A stretch of 64,000 bases of DNA from Rhizobacter sp. (GCA_021153565.1 JAJKJU010000006.1:1-64000), one strand, 5' to 3'. Numbered from the stretch's first letter, positions 46,626-55,532 are shown. Program-made: numbers and translations. Notes: a model not told the origin generated them from the letters alone.

Positions 46626-48206
46626 TCAACGCAGGAACAGTCGATACACCGGGTTGTCGGTTTCGTCTTCGCACGGGTAAGCGAGCGTGTCCACGAACTC
46701 GCGGAATGCCTGTTTGTCCTGCTTCGGAACCTGGATGCCAACAAGGATTCGCCCGTAGTCGGCGCCCTGGTTGCGGTAATGGAAGAGGCTGATATTCCAC
46801 TCGGGGTGCATGCTGGACAGGAAGCGCATCAGCGCGCCCGGCCGTTCCGGAAAGATAAAGCGGAACAGGCGCTCGTCGCGTGCCAGTTCGCTTCGACCAC
46901 CGACCATGTGTCGCAAATGCTGCTTGGCAAGCTCATCGTGCGTGAGGTCGATGGCGGGGAAGCCATGGCGCTCGAAATTGCGGGCGATCTTGTTCGACTC
47001 GCCGCGGTTGGAGGTCGCAATGCCCACGAACACGTGCGCCTGCTTGTCGTCGGAGATGCGATAGTTGAATTCGGTGACCGATCGCGGGCCGATCAATTCG
47101 CAAAAGTGCCTGAAGCTGCCGCGCTCTTCGGGAATGGTGACTGCGAACAATGCTTCACGCTCTTCACCGACTTCGGCGCGTTCCGCGACGAACCTCAGCC
47201 GATCGAAGTTCATGTTCGCGCCGCAGGTGATGGCCACGAAGGTCTTTCCCTTGAGCTTGTGCTGCTCCACGTATTGTTTGATAGCGGCCACGCCGAGCGC
47301 GCCGGCGGGCTCGAGAATGCTCCGCGTGTCCTGGAAGACGTCCTTGATGGCGGCACAGACTGCGTCGGTGTCGACGACCACGAAGTCGTCAACGAGCTTG
47401 CGCGTGAGGCGAAAGGTCTCTTCACCGACCGTCTTCACTGCCGTCCCGTCGGAGAACAGTCCCACATCCGCGAGCGTGATGCGCTTGCCCGCCTTGACCG
47501 ACCGAACCATGGCGTCCGAATCACTGGTCTGCACGCCGATGACCTTGATCTCCGGGCGCACCGCCTTGATGTAGGCCGCGACCCCCGAGATCAATCCGCC
47601 GCCGCCGATGGCCACGAAGACTGCATCCAGCGGGCCCTGGTGCTGGCGCAGGATTTCCATCGCGATCGTGCCCTGACCGGCGATCACGTCCGGGTCGTCG
47701 AAAGGGTGCACGAAGGTCAGGCCGTGCTCGTGCTCGAGTTCGAGAGCGTGGAGATATGCATCCGAGTAGCTGTCACCGTGAAGCACGACATCACCGCCGA
47801 AGGAGCGGACGGCATCGATCTTCAGTCGTGGGGTCGTCACTGGCATGACGATCATTGCCTTGCAGCCGAGGCGTTTCGCGCCCAGCGCCACGCCTTGGGC
47901 ATGGTTGCCGGCAGAGGCGCAAATGACGCCGCGTGCGAGCTGCTCGGCCGACAGGTGGGCCATCTTGTTGTAGGCGCCGCGCAGCTTGAAGCTGAACACG
48001 GGTTGGCTGTCCTCGCGCTTGAGCAGCACGTGATTCGACACTCGCTTGGAGAGGCTGCGCGCGGGTTCCAGCGGGGTCTCGATGGCCACGTCGTAGACAC
48101 GGGCGGTGAGAATCTTCTGAAGGTAGGCGCCCAGGGGGAGCGGCGTGGATATTCCGGCGTCCCTGCGCTTCTTCGCGCTCTTCGAGGCGCCTTTCGCGGC
48201 GATCAT
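46626..48206 (-). CDS. ilvA: threonine ammonia-lyase, biosynthetic
   Basis: 526 residues. The PLP lysine is in SFKLRGAYNKMAHL, the phosphate loop is AIGGGGLISGVAAYIKAV, and two C-terminal ACT-like regulatory domains follow (about 340-526, EEREALFAVTIPEERGSFRH and RFIFPERPGALMRFLSSM). It converts threonine to 2-oxobutyrate, the first step of isoleucine synthesis, and is usually inhibited by isoleucine. The start MIAAKGASKSAKKRRD at 48206 is chosen; the frame remains open upstream through the candidate small-RNA region. The strong terminator 90 bases upstream, on the same strand, means ilvA needs its own promoter or read-through. Confidence 0.95.
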   Translation of the reverse strand: MIAAKGASKSAKKRRDAGISTPLPLGAYLQKILTARVYDVAIETPLEPARSLSKRVSNHVLLKREDSQPVFSFKLRGAYNKMAHLSAEQLARGVICASAGNHAQGVALGAKRLGCKAMIVMPVTTPRLKIDAVRSFGGDVVLHGDSYSDAYLHALELEHEHGLTFVHPFDDPDVIAGQGTIAMEILRQHQGPLDAVFVAIGGGGLISGVAAYIKAVRPEIKVIGVQTSDSDAMVRSVKAGKRITLADVGLFSDGTAVKTVGEETFRLTRKLVDDFVVVDTDAVCAAIKDVFQDTRSILEPAGALGVAAIKQYVEQHKLKGKTFVAITCGANMNFDRLRFVAERAEVGEEREALFAVTIPEERGSFRHFCELIGPRSVTEFNYRISDDKQAHVFVGIATSNRGESNKIARNFERHGFPAIDLTHDELAKQHLRHMVGGRSELARDERLFRFIFPERPGALMRFLSSMHPEWNISLFHYRNQGADYGRILVGIQVPKQDKQAFREFVDTLAYPCEDETDNPVYRLFLR

Positions 48207-48297
48207 CTGTGTCTCCTGAGTTGCAATCCTCGCGAGCGCGGGATGATACGTGAGGGGGCTTTCCAAGCTGTCTTGTTCGCTTTTCCCCGCACCAAAG

Positions 48298-48385
48298 AAA
48301 AAAGCCCGAGGTCTTGCAACCTCGGGCTGAATCCACCAAGAGGAGGTGGAGGAGACAATCGGTTGGCCCTCAAAAACCGCCAATG
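48298..48385 (-). ncRNA. candidate small RNA with anti-Shine-Dalgarno loop
   Basis: On the minus strand, the sequence reads CTCCTCCACCTCCTCTTGG..: a hairpin TCCACC-(TCCTCTT)-GGTGGA at 48350-48332, then a rho-independent terminator with stem AGCCCGAGGT/ACCTCGGGCT (loop TGCAAG) at 48328-48303 followed by T6. C/U-rich CCUCC-type elements lie both in the loop and just before the hairpin, complementary to ribosome-binding sites. This is the design of Hfq-type or cuckoo-like anti-SD RNAs known from other Proteobacteria, but I cannot assign it to a named family. The RNA would be about 85-90 nt. Alternatively the hairpins attenuate ilvA, although no leader peptide rich in Ile, Val or Thr with a proper start is seen. 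It fills most of the 337-base ilvA-osmC gap. Confidence 0.5.
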
Positions 48386-48391
48386 AGAATC

Positions 48392-48420
48392 AGTGTAGTC
48401 GCTCATTTGCTGCACTGCAA
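48392..48420 (-). promoter_or_regulatory. putative promoter of the small RNA
   Basis: On the minus strand, -35 TTGCAG (48420-48415) and -10 TACACT (48397-48392), 17-base spacer; each matches 4 of 6 consensus positions. It predicts a start near 48385. Assigned by pattern only. Confidence 0.35.
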
Positions 48421-48543
48421 TATCAAATGCGGAAATCCAGTAGATACGCGACGTAAGTGTGACCCGTTGCACAATCCCGCCTGTCTCGGAATCGAGTCGC
48501 CCCGTCCTGCGCTTCGCGCATAAGAACGCCACAGGAATTACTC

Positions 48544-48966
48544 ATGGAATGCACAGTCAATTGGTTGCCTGCCTCAGGCATGGGGTTGGTCGCCGAAACC
48601 GGCAGCGGTCACGTACTGATGATGGACGGCGCGCCCGATGGTGGTGGGCGAAATCTTGCGCCGCGTCCCATGGAGACCGTGCTCGCAGGGACGGCGGGGT
48701 GCACCGCCTATGACGTGGTGCTAATCCTCAAGCGTGGCCGTCACGAGGTTTCCGGGTGTCAGGTGAAGGTGACATCAGAACGGGCGACTGCCGATCCGAA
48801 GGTGTTTACGAGGATTCACATGCATTTCATCGTGAGCGGCAAGGCGCTCGCCGATGCAGCGGTGGCGCGGGCAATTCAAATGTCGCATGAGAAGTACTGC
48901 TCCGCGAGCATCATGCTCGGCAAGACCGCGGAGATCACGACGTCGTTCCAGATCGAGGCGGCTTGA
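48544..48966 (+). CDS. OsmC family protein
   Basis: 140 residues. Both redox cysteines of OsmC/Ohr-type peroxide reductases are present, in LAGTAGCTAYDVVLIL and in SHEKYCSASIML. The N-terminus MECTVNWLPASGMGLVAETG is of the YhfA-like branch, whose physiological substrate is unknown. It is transcribed divergently from ilvA and the candidate small RNA and converges with coq7 18 bases downstream. Confidence 0.92.
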   Translation: MECTVNWLPASGMGLVAETGSGHVLMMDGAPDGGGRNLAPRPMETVLAGTAGCTAYDVVLILKRGRHEVSGCQVKVTSERATADPKVFTRIHMHFIVSGKALADAAVARAIQMSHEKYCSASIMLGKTAEITTSFQIEAA

Positions 48967-48984
48967 TCAGCGCTCGCGACGATT

Positions 48985-49608
48985 TCAGATGTGGTACGCA
49001 GTCGTAGTCATTACTTTCGCGGCGGCGCGCATCACCCATTTCACAGGCGCTGGCAACTCGACAGCGCCCGCTTGTTCTGCGCTCAGCGCGTGGCGTGCCT
49101 CGTCTTCTTTCATCTGCCGCACGATGGCTTGTGATCTCAGATCGGCTGCAGGCAGCGCGTCGAGGTGGCTCTCCAGGTGTTGTTCGACTTGGCGTTCCGT
49201 CTCGACGACGAAACCTAGGCTCATCGCGTCGCCTACGCGACCGGCAATGAGGCCGATGCCGAATGCGCTCGCGTACCACAGCGGATTCAATGCACTCACA
49301 CGCGAGCCGAGTTCATCGAGGCGCTGTTGTGTCCATGCAAGGTGGTCGGTCTCTTCGCACGCTGCATGTTCGAAATGCTTCCGAAGCTTCGGATCGCGCG
49401 TGCTGAGCGCTTGCGCCTGATAGAGCGCCTGGGCGCAAACTTCGCCGACGTGATTGACGCGCATCAGGCCAGCTGCGCGCTTGCGATCTGCGTCTGCCAG
49501 TGATTCGCTCTGCAGGCACGCTTCCGCAGGATTTGGTCGAGACGCGTGACGCGTCCCCGCGAGTGTTCGCAATGCGTTGTCCGCGGCGACGAGCATGTGA
49601 TCAAGCAT
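48985..49608 (-). CDS. coq7: 2-polyprenyl-3-methyl-6-methoxy-1,4-benzoquinone monooxygenase
   Basis: 207 residues. The di-iron ligands are recognisable: E in [14 protein letters not shown], ExxH in EETDHLAW, E in [11 protein letters not shown] and ExxH in KEDEARHAL. The enzyme hydroxylates demethoxyubiquinone in ubiquinone synthesis at the membrane. The N-terminal 40 residues vary. The start at 49608 is followed by another ATG four codons on; neither has a strong ribosome-binding site. Confidence 0.95.
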   Translation of the reverse strand: MLDHMLVAADNALRTLAGTRHASRPNPAEACLQSESLADADRKRAAGLMRVNHVGEVCAQALYQAQALSTRDPKLRKHFEHAACEETDHLAWTQQRLDELGSRVSALNPLWYASAFGIGLIAGRVGDAMSLGFVVETERQVEQHLESHLDALPAADLRSQAIVRQMKEDEARHALSAEQAGAVELPAPVKWVMRAAAKVMTTTAYHI

Positions 49609-49900
49609 GTTTTCGAATAGTCCGATGATGGATTGTCAGGATAGCGCAGCAAGCCTTTTCAACCTCTCGATTGAATGGGGTCTGCATGCTCGATCCGATC
49701 GCAACTGTCGCGATAAAGCTCGCTTCAATGCTCGTTGTGCACAGACAACATAAAGGCCTTATTCAAAGGCCGAATCCTTTGCAATGGGAAGGTCGTCTGT
49801 TGCAATACGCCCAACTTCCGCTGAGGGGGTTTGGCCTGATCAGCCCTCGAGGCAGGGTGCACGCATCGGGACCTCTTGTTTAACCTAGGAGATAGTCGCA
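49609..49900. other. gap upstream of the porin gene, with a candidate operator
   Basis: 292 bases without a gene, serving divergent coq7 and porin genes. GTTGT-N6-ACAAC at 49734-49749 is a perfect short inverted repeat that might be a regulator site. A TAGGAGA ribosome-binding site lies at the right edge. I could not pick a convincing promoter. Confidence 0.35.
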
Positions 49901-50962
49901 ATGAAAAAATCTCTGCTCGCTCTCGCAGTTCTGGGCGCGTTCGCTGGTGCCGCATCGGCCCAATCGTCGGTCACCATTTACGGTTCGCTGGATTTGGCCG
50001 TGCAGAAGGGCAACGGCGGCACGGCTGCCAACAATGGTGCCCTGGGCACATCCAAGGCTTGGCAGGAGAGGCAGTCGAACGCCTCGCGCCTCGGCTTCCG
50101 CGGCAATGAAGATTTGGGCGGCGGTCTTTCGGCTCAATTCCAAATTGAACATCGCTTCACTCCGGACGACGGCGCTGCGGCCACGAATGCACCGTTCTGG
50201 CAGGGTCGTTCGTACGTCCAACTGTCAAGCGCTACGCTGGGTCGCGTCTACCTGGGCCGTGAATACACGCCTGCCTTCTGGGTCCAGAACAAGTCCGATC
50301 CGTTCGGCAATGACGGTGTGGCTCAATTCGGCGCTTCGTTTAGCTGGGCTGGTTTCGCCACTCCGTCGACTGTCGTTACCAACAGCGCGACCACCTCGAA
50401 CACTCGCGCCTCAAACACCGTGGGCTACAAGTCGCCCAACCTCAGCGGATTGACCGTTAATGCAGCGGTGGGCCTCGGCGAAGCCGCTGTTGCACGTGAC
50501 ACCGGCTTCAATGTCGAATATGCCGCGGGCCCGATCTACGCTGCGATGGCTTACGAAAAGCTCAACGGCGGCTCCGCAGAAGATGGCAACTCTTTGATCA
50601 ACCTTGCGTTGCACTACGACCTCGGCATGGTCAAGCCGATGCTGTACTACGCACGAGCCAAGCTGAACGTCGGCACGGCAACCCCGACAACCAACAAGAT
50701 GCTCATGATCGGTGCTCTGGCTCCCATCGGTAGCGGGAAATTGAAGGTCGCTTACGGTCGCGAGACGATTGGTGCGGTTGCCCCTGACACCAAGGGCAAC
50801 ATTTCGAAGTTTGGCCTTGGTTACGACTATCCTCTGAGCAAGCGGACCAATGTTTACGCCGACGTCGGGTTTGGTCGTCAAGGCGACGATGTGACGGCGG
50901 GTGTCGTCAAAAGCTACACCAATAACACTGCTTACGCCGTCGGCCTCAAGCACACGTTCTAA
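49901..50962 (+). CDS. outer-membrane porin
   Basis: 353 residues. Signal peptide MKKSLLALAVLGAFAGAASA followed by QSSVTIYGSLDLAVQ, the standard opening of betaproteobacterial trimeric porins. SRLGFRGNEDLGGGLSAQFQ, GRVYLGREYTPAFW and the C-terminal YAVGLKHTF, ending in the phenylalanine needed for outer-membrane insertion, confirm a 16-strand type beta barrel. General diffusion of small solutes is expected. A terminator follows, and then a second porin gene in the same direction. Confidence 0.96.
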   Translation: MKKSLLALAVLGAFAGAASAQSSVTIYGSLDLAVQKGNGGTAANNGALGTSKAWQERQSNASRLGFRGNEDLGGGLSAQFQIEHRFTPDDGAAATNAPFWQGRSYVQLSSATLGRVYLGREYTPAFWVQNKSDPFGNDGVAQFGASFSWAGFATPSTVVTNSATTSNTRASNTVGYKSPNLSGLTVNAAVGLGEAAVARDTGFNVEYAAGPIYAAMAYEKLNGGSAEDGNSLINLALHYDLGMVKPMLYYARAKLNVGTATPTTNKMLMIGALAPIGSGKLKVAYGRETIGAVAPDTKGNISKFGLGYDYPLSKRTNVYADVGFGRQGDDVTAGVVKSYTNNTAYAVGLKHTF

Positions 50963-50990
50963 TTCAAGACTCAATCAACGGTTAGCGAAG

Positions 50991-51015
50991 AGAGGTCGCC
51001 TTTGGGGCGGCCTCT
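50991..51015 (+). terminator. rho-independent terminator of the first porin gene
   Basis: Stem AGAGGTCGCC/GGCGGCCTCT (one G-T pair) with a TTTGG loop, followed by TCTTTTT. Confidence 0.85.
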
Positions 51016-51125
51016 TCTTTTTGGGGGCGCGTCGGTGCGCTGCGTGAGGGAATTGAGCTGGCCACCTCGCGCGCGAGCAACCGACAGGATTGCCCCATAT
51101 CACTAAAAGAATCGGAGGGACATCA

Positions 51126-52358
51126 ATGAAGGAAATGATCGCAGTAGCCGCCCTGGTGGTGGCTTCTCCCGCAGCGCTGGCGCAAAGCAGCGCCCAGGTC
51201 TATGGCATCGTCGACGCTGGTGTCAGCCGGACAACAGGCATATCCGGTGGAACCAAAACTCTTCTCGTCAGCGGCATCATGGAAGGTTCGCGTCTGGGCT
51301 TCAAAGGCAACGAAGACCTCGGTGGTGGTTACCGCGCTTTGTTTACGATGGAGCATCGCTTCGAGGCCGACACGGGTGGCATTTCTAACCGTCCGGAATC
51401 CGGCACACAGATGCCCGACAGGCTCTCCCAGGCAACGCTGTTGGGTCTGCCCGGTGCGTTGCAGCCCGTCGTCAACAGCGTTTCCGCGACGCTTGGCAAC
51501 TCGATCGGCGTCAACCTGGCCGGGAACATGTGGGACCGTCAGGTGTACGTCGGGCTCGTGACGCCGTTCGGCGGCGTGCTTGCGGGGCGGCAGTACACGC
51601 CAGCCTATGAAATGGCAGCCACGTTCGACACCCTCGGTGCCCAGTCGAGCCTGTCGACCGGCCAAGTCTCATCATTTCCGCCTTCCATTGACATCCGCGT
51701 GAGCAATGCACTGGTCTACCGGATTCAGCAGGGTCCGGTGTCGGGCGCGTTGATGTACGCGCTTGGCGAAGGCAGCGCTACGACAGGCAGTCTGATCGGT
51801 GTCAACGGCATGTACAAGACCGATGCGTTTTCATTTGGAGTGGGCTACAACACGCGCAACAACGAGCTGGCCAAGAAGTCGCTGACGTCATTGGTCATCG
51901 GCGCGTCGGCGAGCGTCGGGCCGGGCACTGTTGTCGCGGAAGTTGCGTCCGTGAAGGACGACAATCCGACAGGCCTGTCTTCCATCGCCGCCGCATTGAC
52001 GCCGGTGGTTGGGGCGCCCACGGCGGGTGTTGTGCAGAACGCCTATGTGGAGGGTCTCAAGCAGGACGCCCGGCTCATGCACATAGGCTACCGGCTCACC
52101 ACCGGACCGAATACGTTCTATGTCGCCTACACCGCCTGGAACGATCGTCGTCCGAACAATGCGGATGTCGCGACTTATGGCGGCGTCTACACCTACTCGT
52201 TGTCGAAGCGGACGGACCTGAACCTCGTCATGACGCATTTCAACAACAAGAACCTCGCGCAGTCGGCCCCAGGTCAGGCGGGCTTCCTCGGCGGCGTGAC
52301 GGCAAGTGCAGGGACCGATTCCAACAACGTGGCAGTCGGCATTCGTCACCGCTTTTGA
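51126..52358 (+). CDS. second outer-membrane porin, longer and divergent
   Basis: 410 residues. Signal peptide MKEMIAVAALVVASPAALA, then QSSAQVYGIVDAGVSRTTG. SRLGFKGNEDLGGGYRALFT, RQVYVGLVTPFGGVLAGRQY and the terminal VAVGIRHRF are porin hallmarks. It is about 55 residues longer than its neighbour; an insertion at about residues 100-130 (GLPGALQPVVNSVSATLGNS) falls in the region before the RQVYVGL strand, probably an external or constriction loop. GGAGGG precedes the ATG at 51126. Tandem porin genes suggest duplication followed by divergence. Confidence 0.95.
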   Translation: MKEMIAVAALVVASPAALAQSSAQVYGIVDAGVSRTTGISGGTKTLLVSGIMEGSRLGFKGNEDLGGGYRALFTMEHRFEADTGGISNRPESGTQMPDRLSQATLLGLPGALQPVVNSVSATLGNSIGVNLAGNMWDRQVYVGLVTPFGGVLAGRQYTPAYEMAATFDTLGAQSSLSTGQVSSFPPSIDIRVSNALVYRIQQGPVSGALMYALGEGSATTGSLIGVNGMYKTDAFSFGVGYNTRNNELAKKSLTSLVIGASASVGPGTVVAEVASVKDDNPTGLSSIAAALTPVVGAPTAGVVQNAYVEGLKQDARLMHIGYRLTTGPNTFYVAYTAWNDRRPNNADVATYGGVYTYSLSKRTDLNLVMTHFNNKNLAQSAPGQAGFLGGVTASAGTDSNNVAVGIRHRF

Positions 52359-52406
52359 GCGGCATCGAGCGCAGTCCAAATTCACGACTTCTCCGAGTTT
52401 TGCTTC

Positions 52407-52428
52407 AAGGCCGCCTTCGGGTGGCCTT
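52407..52428 (+). terminator. rho-independent terminator of the second porin gene
   Basis: Stem AAGGCCGCC/GGTGGCCTT (one G-T pair) with a TTCG loop, followed by TTTTCTT. Confidence 0.87.
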
Positions 52429-52627
52429 TTTCTTGGGGCTCGAGCAGAAGCGTGCTCCGCGTCTTCGATTTGCGCCGATGACCCTGTTCTGGCATTTCCC
52501 TTTGACGGGTGGTGCCCGTTTTTCTCAGATAGTTGCCACTCTATCTGACCCATCCCTCGTTTGAATTCAGTCGTCGGCAGCCCGATGGCTGCCATGCACC
52601 AGCCTCTACCCATGCCTCGTTTTAGTC

Positions 52628-52846
52628 CTGCGTCGTTTCGTCCAAGCCGCCATCGTGATGCTCGCGGTCGCGTTCATGATGGGGCTGCTGTTCATCCAGC
52701 CAGTGCAGTTTGCCGACACCCCTGTCATGGCCGCTTATCTTTGCCTGATCGCACTGATCTTCGTGTGGATCAATCTCGTGGTGGACTTGCTGTATTTCGC
52801 CGTCGATCCATGGCTTCGAATCGAACGTCGCGTAGGAGCACACTGA
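52628..52846 (+). pseudogene. remnant of a dipeptide-type ABC permease (DppB-like) with the middle deleted
   Basis: One open frame reads LRRFVQAAIVMLAVAF, which resembles the first membrane span of DppB-like permeases, and runs directly into GLLFIQPVQFADTPVMAAYL and INLVVDLLYFAVDPWLR, which are the last span and C-terminus of the same family. The roughly 250 residues between them, including the coupling loop, are absent, so it cannot form a transporter. A shorter product could start at GTG 52655 (63 residues). It ends one base before the M20 gene; in relatives, M20 genes commonly accompany dppBCDF transporters. The junction would lie near 52670. Confidence 0.7.
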
Positions 52847-52847
52847 A

Positions 52848-54080
52848 GTGTTGCTAGCGGTGGATCCAGCCAAGTCGGGTGCGTACCGGCGCTTGGCCAG
52901 CTGGCATGCTGAGCTGACCGCCTTCCGACGGGACCTGCATGCACATCCGGAATTGGGATACGAAGAAGTTCGCACCGCGGGACGTGTCGCGGAAGCATTG
53001 AAGCTCTTCGGTGTCGACGAGGTCCACGTCGGCATTGGCAAGACCGGCGTGGTCGGCGTGATCCGCGGTGCCGCGCCAGCCATATTGAACACCGATGACG
53101 GCTTGCAGCGTGTGCGAAGCATCGGCTTGCGTGCAGACATGGACGCCCTGCCCATGCGCGAGGAGAACGACTTCGCGTGGCGCTCGTCATCGCAGGGGTT
53201 GATGCACGGCTGCGGTCACGACGGGCACACTGCCATGCTGCTCGGAGCGGCGCGCTACCTCGCCCAAACGCGGCATTTCAGAGGCACTGTCGTACTCATC
53301 TTTCAACCCGGGGAAGAAGGCTTCGCAGGTGCAAAGGCCATGATCGATGACGGCCTCTTCGATCGCTTTCCTGTCGATGCTGTTTACGCGATGCACAATT
53401 GGCCGAGCCTCCCGCCCGGGACCATTGGACTCAATAGCTGGCCGATGATGGCCGCCGCGGATCGATTCGAGATCACGGTGCAGGGTCGCGGTGGACACGG
53501 TGCGCATCCCTACATGGCCATCGACCCGATTCTCGTCGCGGGCCATATCGTTATCGCGGCACAAAGCCTTGTTGCTCGCAACATCAATCCACTCGACAGC
53601 GCGGTGGTGAGCATCTGTGCCATGCATGCCGGCGAACTCGGCGCCTTCAGTGTGATACCGCGCCAGGCGCAGTTGATCGGCACCGCCCGCAGCTTCAAGC
53701 GCGAAGTGCAGGACATGATCGAGGAGCGCCTGGGCCGTCTCGCGGAATCGATCGCGCTCGGGTTCGGTGCCACCGCGCGACTCGACTATCACCGCATGTA
53801 TCCGGCCACCGTCAACACGCCCGACGAAGCGGCGTTCGCTGGTGACGTTGCGGCATTGCTCGTCGGCGAAGACAAGGTGATCCGCGACCTCACGCCGAGC
53901 ATGGGCGCGGAAGACTTCTCGTTCATGTTGCAGTCCAGGCCAGGCGCGTACCTGCGAATCGGCCAGGGAGGCGAAGGCGGGTGTTTTCTGCACAGTCCGC
54001 GCTACGACTTCAACGACGACATCCTTCCGCTCGGAGGCGCGTTGATGGCGGAGCTTGCAGAACAAGCCATGCCGCTGTGA
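52848..54080 (+). CDS. M20 family amidohydrolase (hippurate hydrolase/aminoacylase type)
   Basis: 410 residues from a GTG start. Metal-binding motifs of M20D peptidases are present: RRDLHAHPELGYEE, GLRADMDALPMRE, HGCGHDGHTAMLLGAARYL and FQPGEEGFAGAKAMI, with AMHNWPSLPPGTIG and the dimerisation domain (VQGRGGHGAHPYMAIDP). Such enzymes hydrolyse N-acyl amino acids or hippurate-like amides in the cytosol. It is directly downstream of the permease remnant, suggesting it once acted on an imported peptide or amide. The 171 bases to lysA hold no recognised gene; a 46-codon frame at 54117 with an AGGAG before it looks like non-coding background. Confidence 0.93.
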   Translation: MLLAVDPAKSGAYRRLASWHAELTAFRRDLHAHPELGYEEVRTAGRVAEALKLFGVDEVHVGIGKTGVVGVIRGAAPAILNTDDGLQRVRSIGLRADMDALPMREENDFAWRSSSQGLMHGCGHDGHTAMLLGAARYLAQTRHFRGTVVLIFQPGEEGFAGAKAMIDDGLFDRFPVDAVYAMHNWPSLPPGTIGLNSWPMMAAADRFEITVQGRGGHGAHPYMAIDPILVAGHIVIAAQSLVARNINPLDSAVVSICAMHAGELGAFSVIPRQAQLIGTARSFKREVQDMIEERLGRLAESIALGFGATARLDYHRMYPATVNTPDEAAFAGDVAALLVGEDKVIRDLTPSMGAEDFSFMLQSRPGAYLRIGQGGEGGCFLHSPRYDFNDDILPLGGALMAELAEQAMPL

Positions 54081-54251
54081 CAGACCCAAGTACTCGGAGG
54101 TTCGCGCAGGAGAAAAATGAAACTGAAATCGACGACCACACCGTCGAGATCGAGGAGACCGCCATGCCCACCCCATCCTGCCGGACACGCTGTCCATCGT
54201 TTACATGATGGGCAAGAAGTGGTCCGTTTGCTGCGCGGCAGAGCGGCCGGC

Positions 54252-55532
54252 TCAGCGTGAGCGAGGCGGCAACAGGTGTTCGCCGCGGAACAGATCTGAA
54301 GGCGTCTCGCGGTCGCGAATCAGCCACGATTCGCTGCCCGACACCATGACCTCGGCGGCCCGGCCGCGGGTGTTGTAGTTGCTGGCCATGGACATCGAAT
54401 AGGCGCCCGCCGACAGCACGGCCACCATGTCTCCCGTCTTGACGTCGAGCATGCGGTCATGGCCCAGCCAGTCGCCCGATTCGCACACCGGCCCAACGAC
54501 GTCGTACTGCACCGGGGAGCCGCCGTGAATTGCGCATGGCACGATGCTCATCCAAGCTTGATACATCGAGGGCCGCATCAGGTCGTTCATGCCAGCGTCG
54601 ACGATGCAGAAGTTTTTCGCCTCGCCGGGCTTCAGGTAAAGCACTTCGCTCACCAGCACGCCAGCATTGCCGACGAGTGAGCGACCCGGCTCGAAAAGAA
54701 TCTTGCGATGACCATGGCCGCGTGCATCGATGCGTTCGAGAAGTGCTGCGACGAGTGCATCCGCGGCCGGCGGCTTCTCGTCGGTGTAAGTGATGCCGAG
54801 CCCGCCGCCGAGGTCGAGGTGATGCAGTTTGATGCCATGAGATTCGACCGCTTCAATCAAGTCGAGCACGCGATCGAGGGCGTCGACGTAGGGCCTGACC
54901 TCGGTGATCTGCGAACCGATGTGACAGTCGATGCCCGCCACATCGATGCCTCGGAGAGAGACCGCGTGCAGGTACACCTTGACGGCACTCAGGTGCGCAA
55001 CGCCGAACTTGTTGCCCTTGAGTCCCGTCGAGATGTAGGGGTGCGTTCCCGCGTCGACGTCGGGGTTCACGCGCAGGCTGACGCGCGCAGTGCGACCGGC
55101 TTGCGTGGCGACGGCCGAGAGCACATCCAGCTCGGCTTCGCTCTCGATGTTGAAGCACATCACGCCAGCGTCGAGCGCTTGGCGCATTTCTGCCCGCGTC
55201 TTGCCCACGCCCGAGAAGACGATCTTGGCCGGATCGGCGCCGGCAGCAAGCGCGCGATCGAGTTCGCCGCCTGACACGATGTCAATACCGCAACCTGCCT
55301 CGACGAAAGTCTGCAGTACTGCGAGGCTCGAATTGGCCTTCATTGCGTAGCAAATGAGGTGATCTCGTCCACGCAGTGCGCGCTGATACGCGTCAATCGC
55401 CTCGAGCATCGACGCCTGCGAATACACATACAAGGGCGTCCCGTGGCGCGTGGCCAGGTCGGAAAGGGCACAGTCTTCGAGATGCAGCGTGTCGCCGCGA
55501 TAGGCGACATGCGGCGAACCAGGCAGCATCAT
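54252..55532 (-). CDS. lysA: diaminopimelate decarboxylase
   Basis: 426 residues. The PLP lysine is in LICYAMKANSSLAVLQ; the glycine loop is HLDLGGGLGITYTDE; the substrate side has EPGRSLVGNAGVLVSEVLY, and the catalytic cysteine region is GPVCESGDWLG. It makes L-lysine from meso-diaminopimelate. The ATG at 55532 overlaps the lptM stop by 4 bases (ATGA); a longer upstream frame is not used. dapF, the previous pathway step, is at the other end of the window. Confidence 0.97.
   Translation of the reverse strand: MMLPGSPHVAYRGDTLHLEDCALSDLATRHGTPLYVYSQASMLEAIDAYQRALRGRDHLICYAMKANSSLAVLQTFVEAGCGIDIVSGGELDRALAAGADPAKIVFSGVGKTRAEMRQALDAGVMCFNIESEAELDVLSAVATQAGRTARVSLRVNPDVDAGTHPYISTGLKGNKFGVAHLSAVKVYLHAVSLRGIDVAGIDCHIGSQITEVRPYVDALDRVLDLIEAVESHGIKLHHLDLGGGLGITYTDEKPPAADALVAALLERIDARGHGHRKILFEPGRSLVGNAGVLVSEVLYLKPGEAKNFCIVDAGMNDLMRPSMYQAWMSIVPCAIHGGSPVQYDVVGPVCESGDWLGHDRMLDVKTGDMVAVLSAGAYSMSMASNYNTRGRAAEVMVSGSESWLIRDRETPSDLFRGEHLLPPRSR

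Noticed and set aside
48203-48532. Possible leader peptide or larger ORF reading through the small-RNA region before ilvA
   Set aside because: A proper attenuator peptide would need a start codon followed by Ile, Val, Leu or Thr codons. A run Thr-Thr-Leu-Ile-Leu-Ile exists but has a stop just before it and no ATG, GTG or TTG start. The longer frames are low-complexity.
54117-54257. 46-codon open frame with AGGAG in front, downstream of the M20 gene
   Set aside because: Composition is Arg/Pro/His-rich, it overlaps the end of lysA, and nothing resembles a known family; could be remnant DNA from the deleted transporter locus but this cannot be shown.
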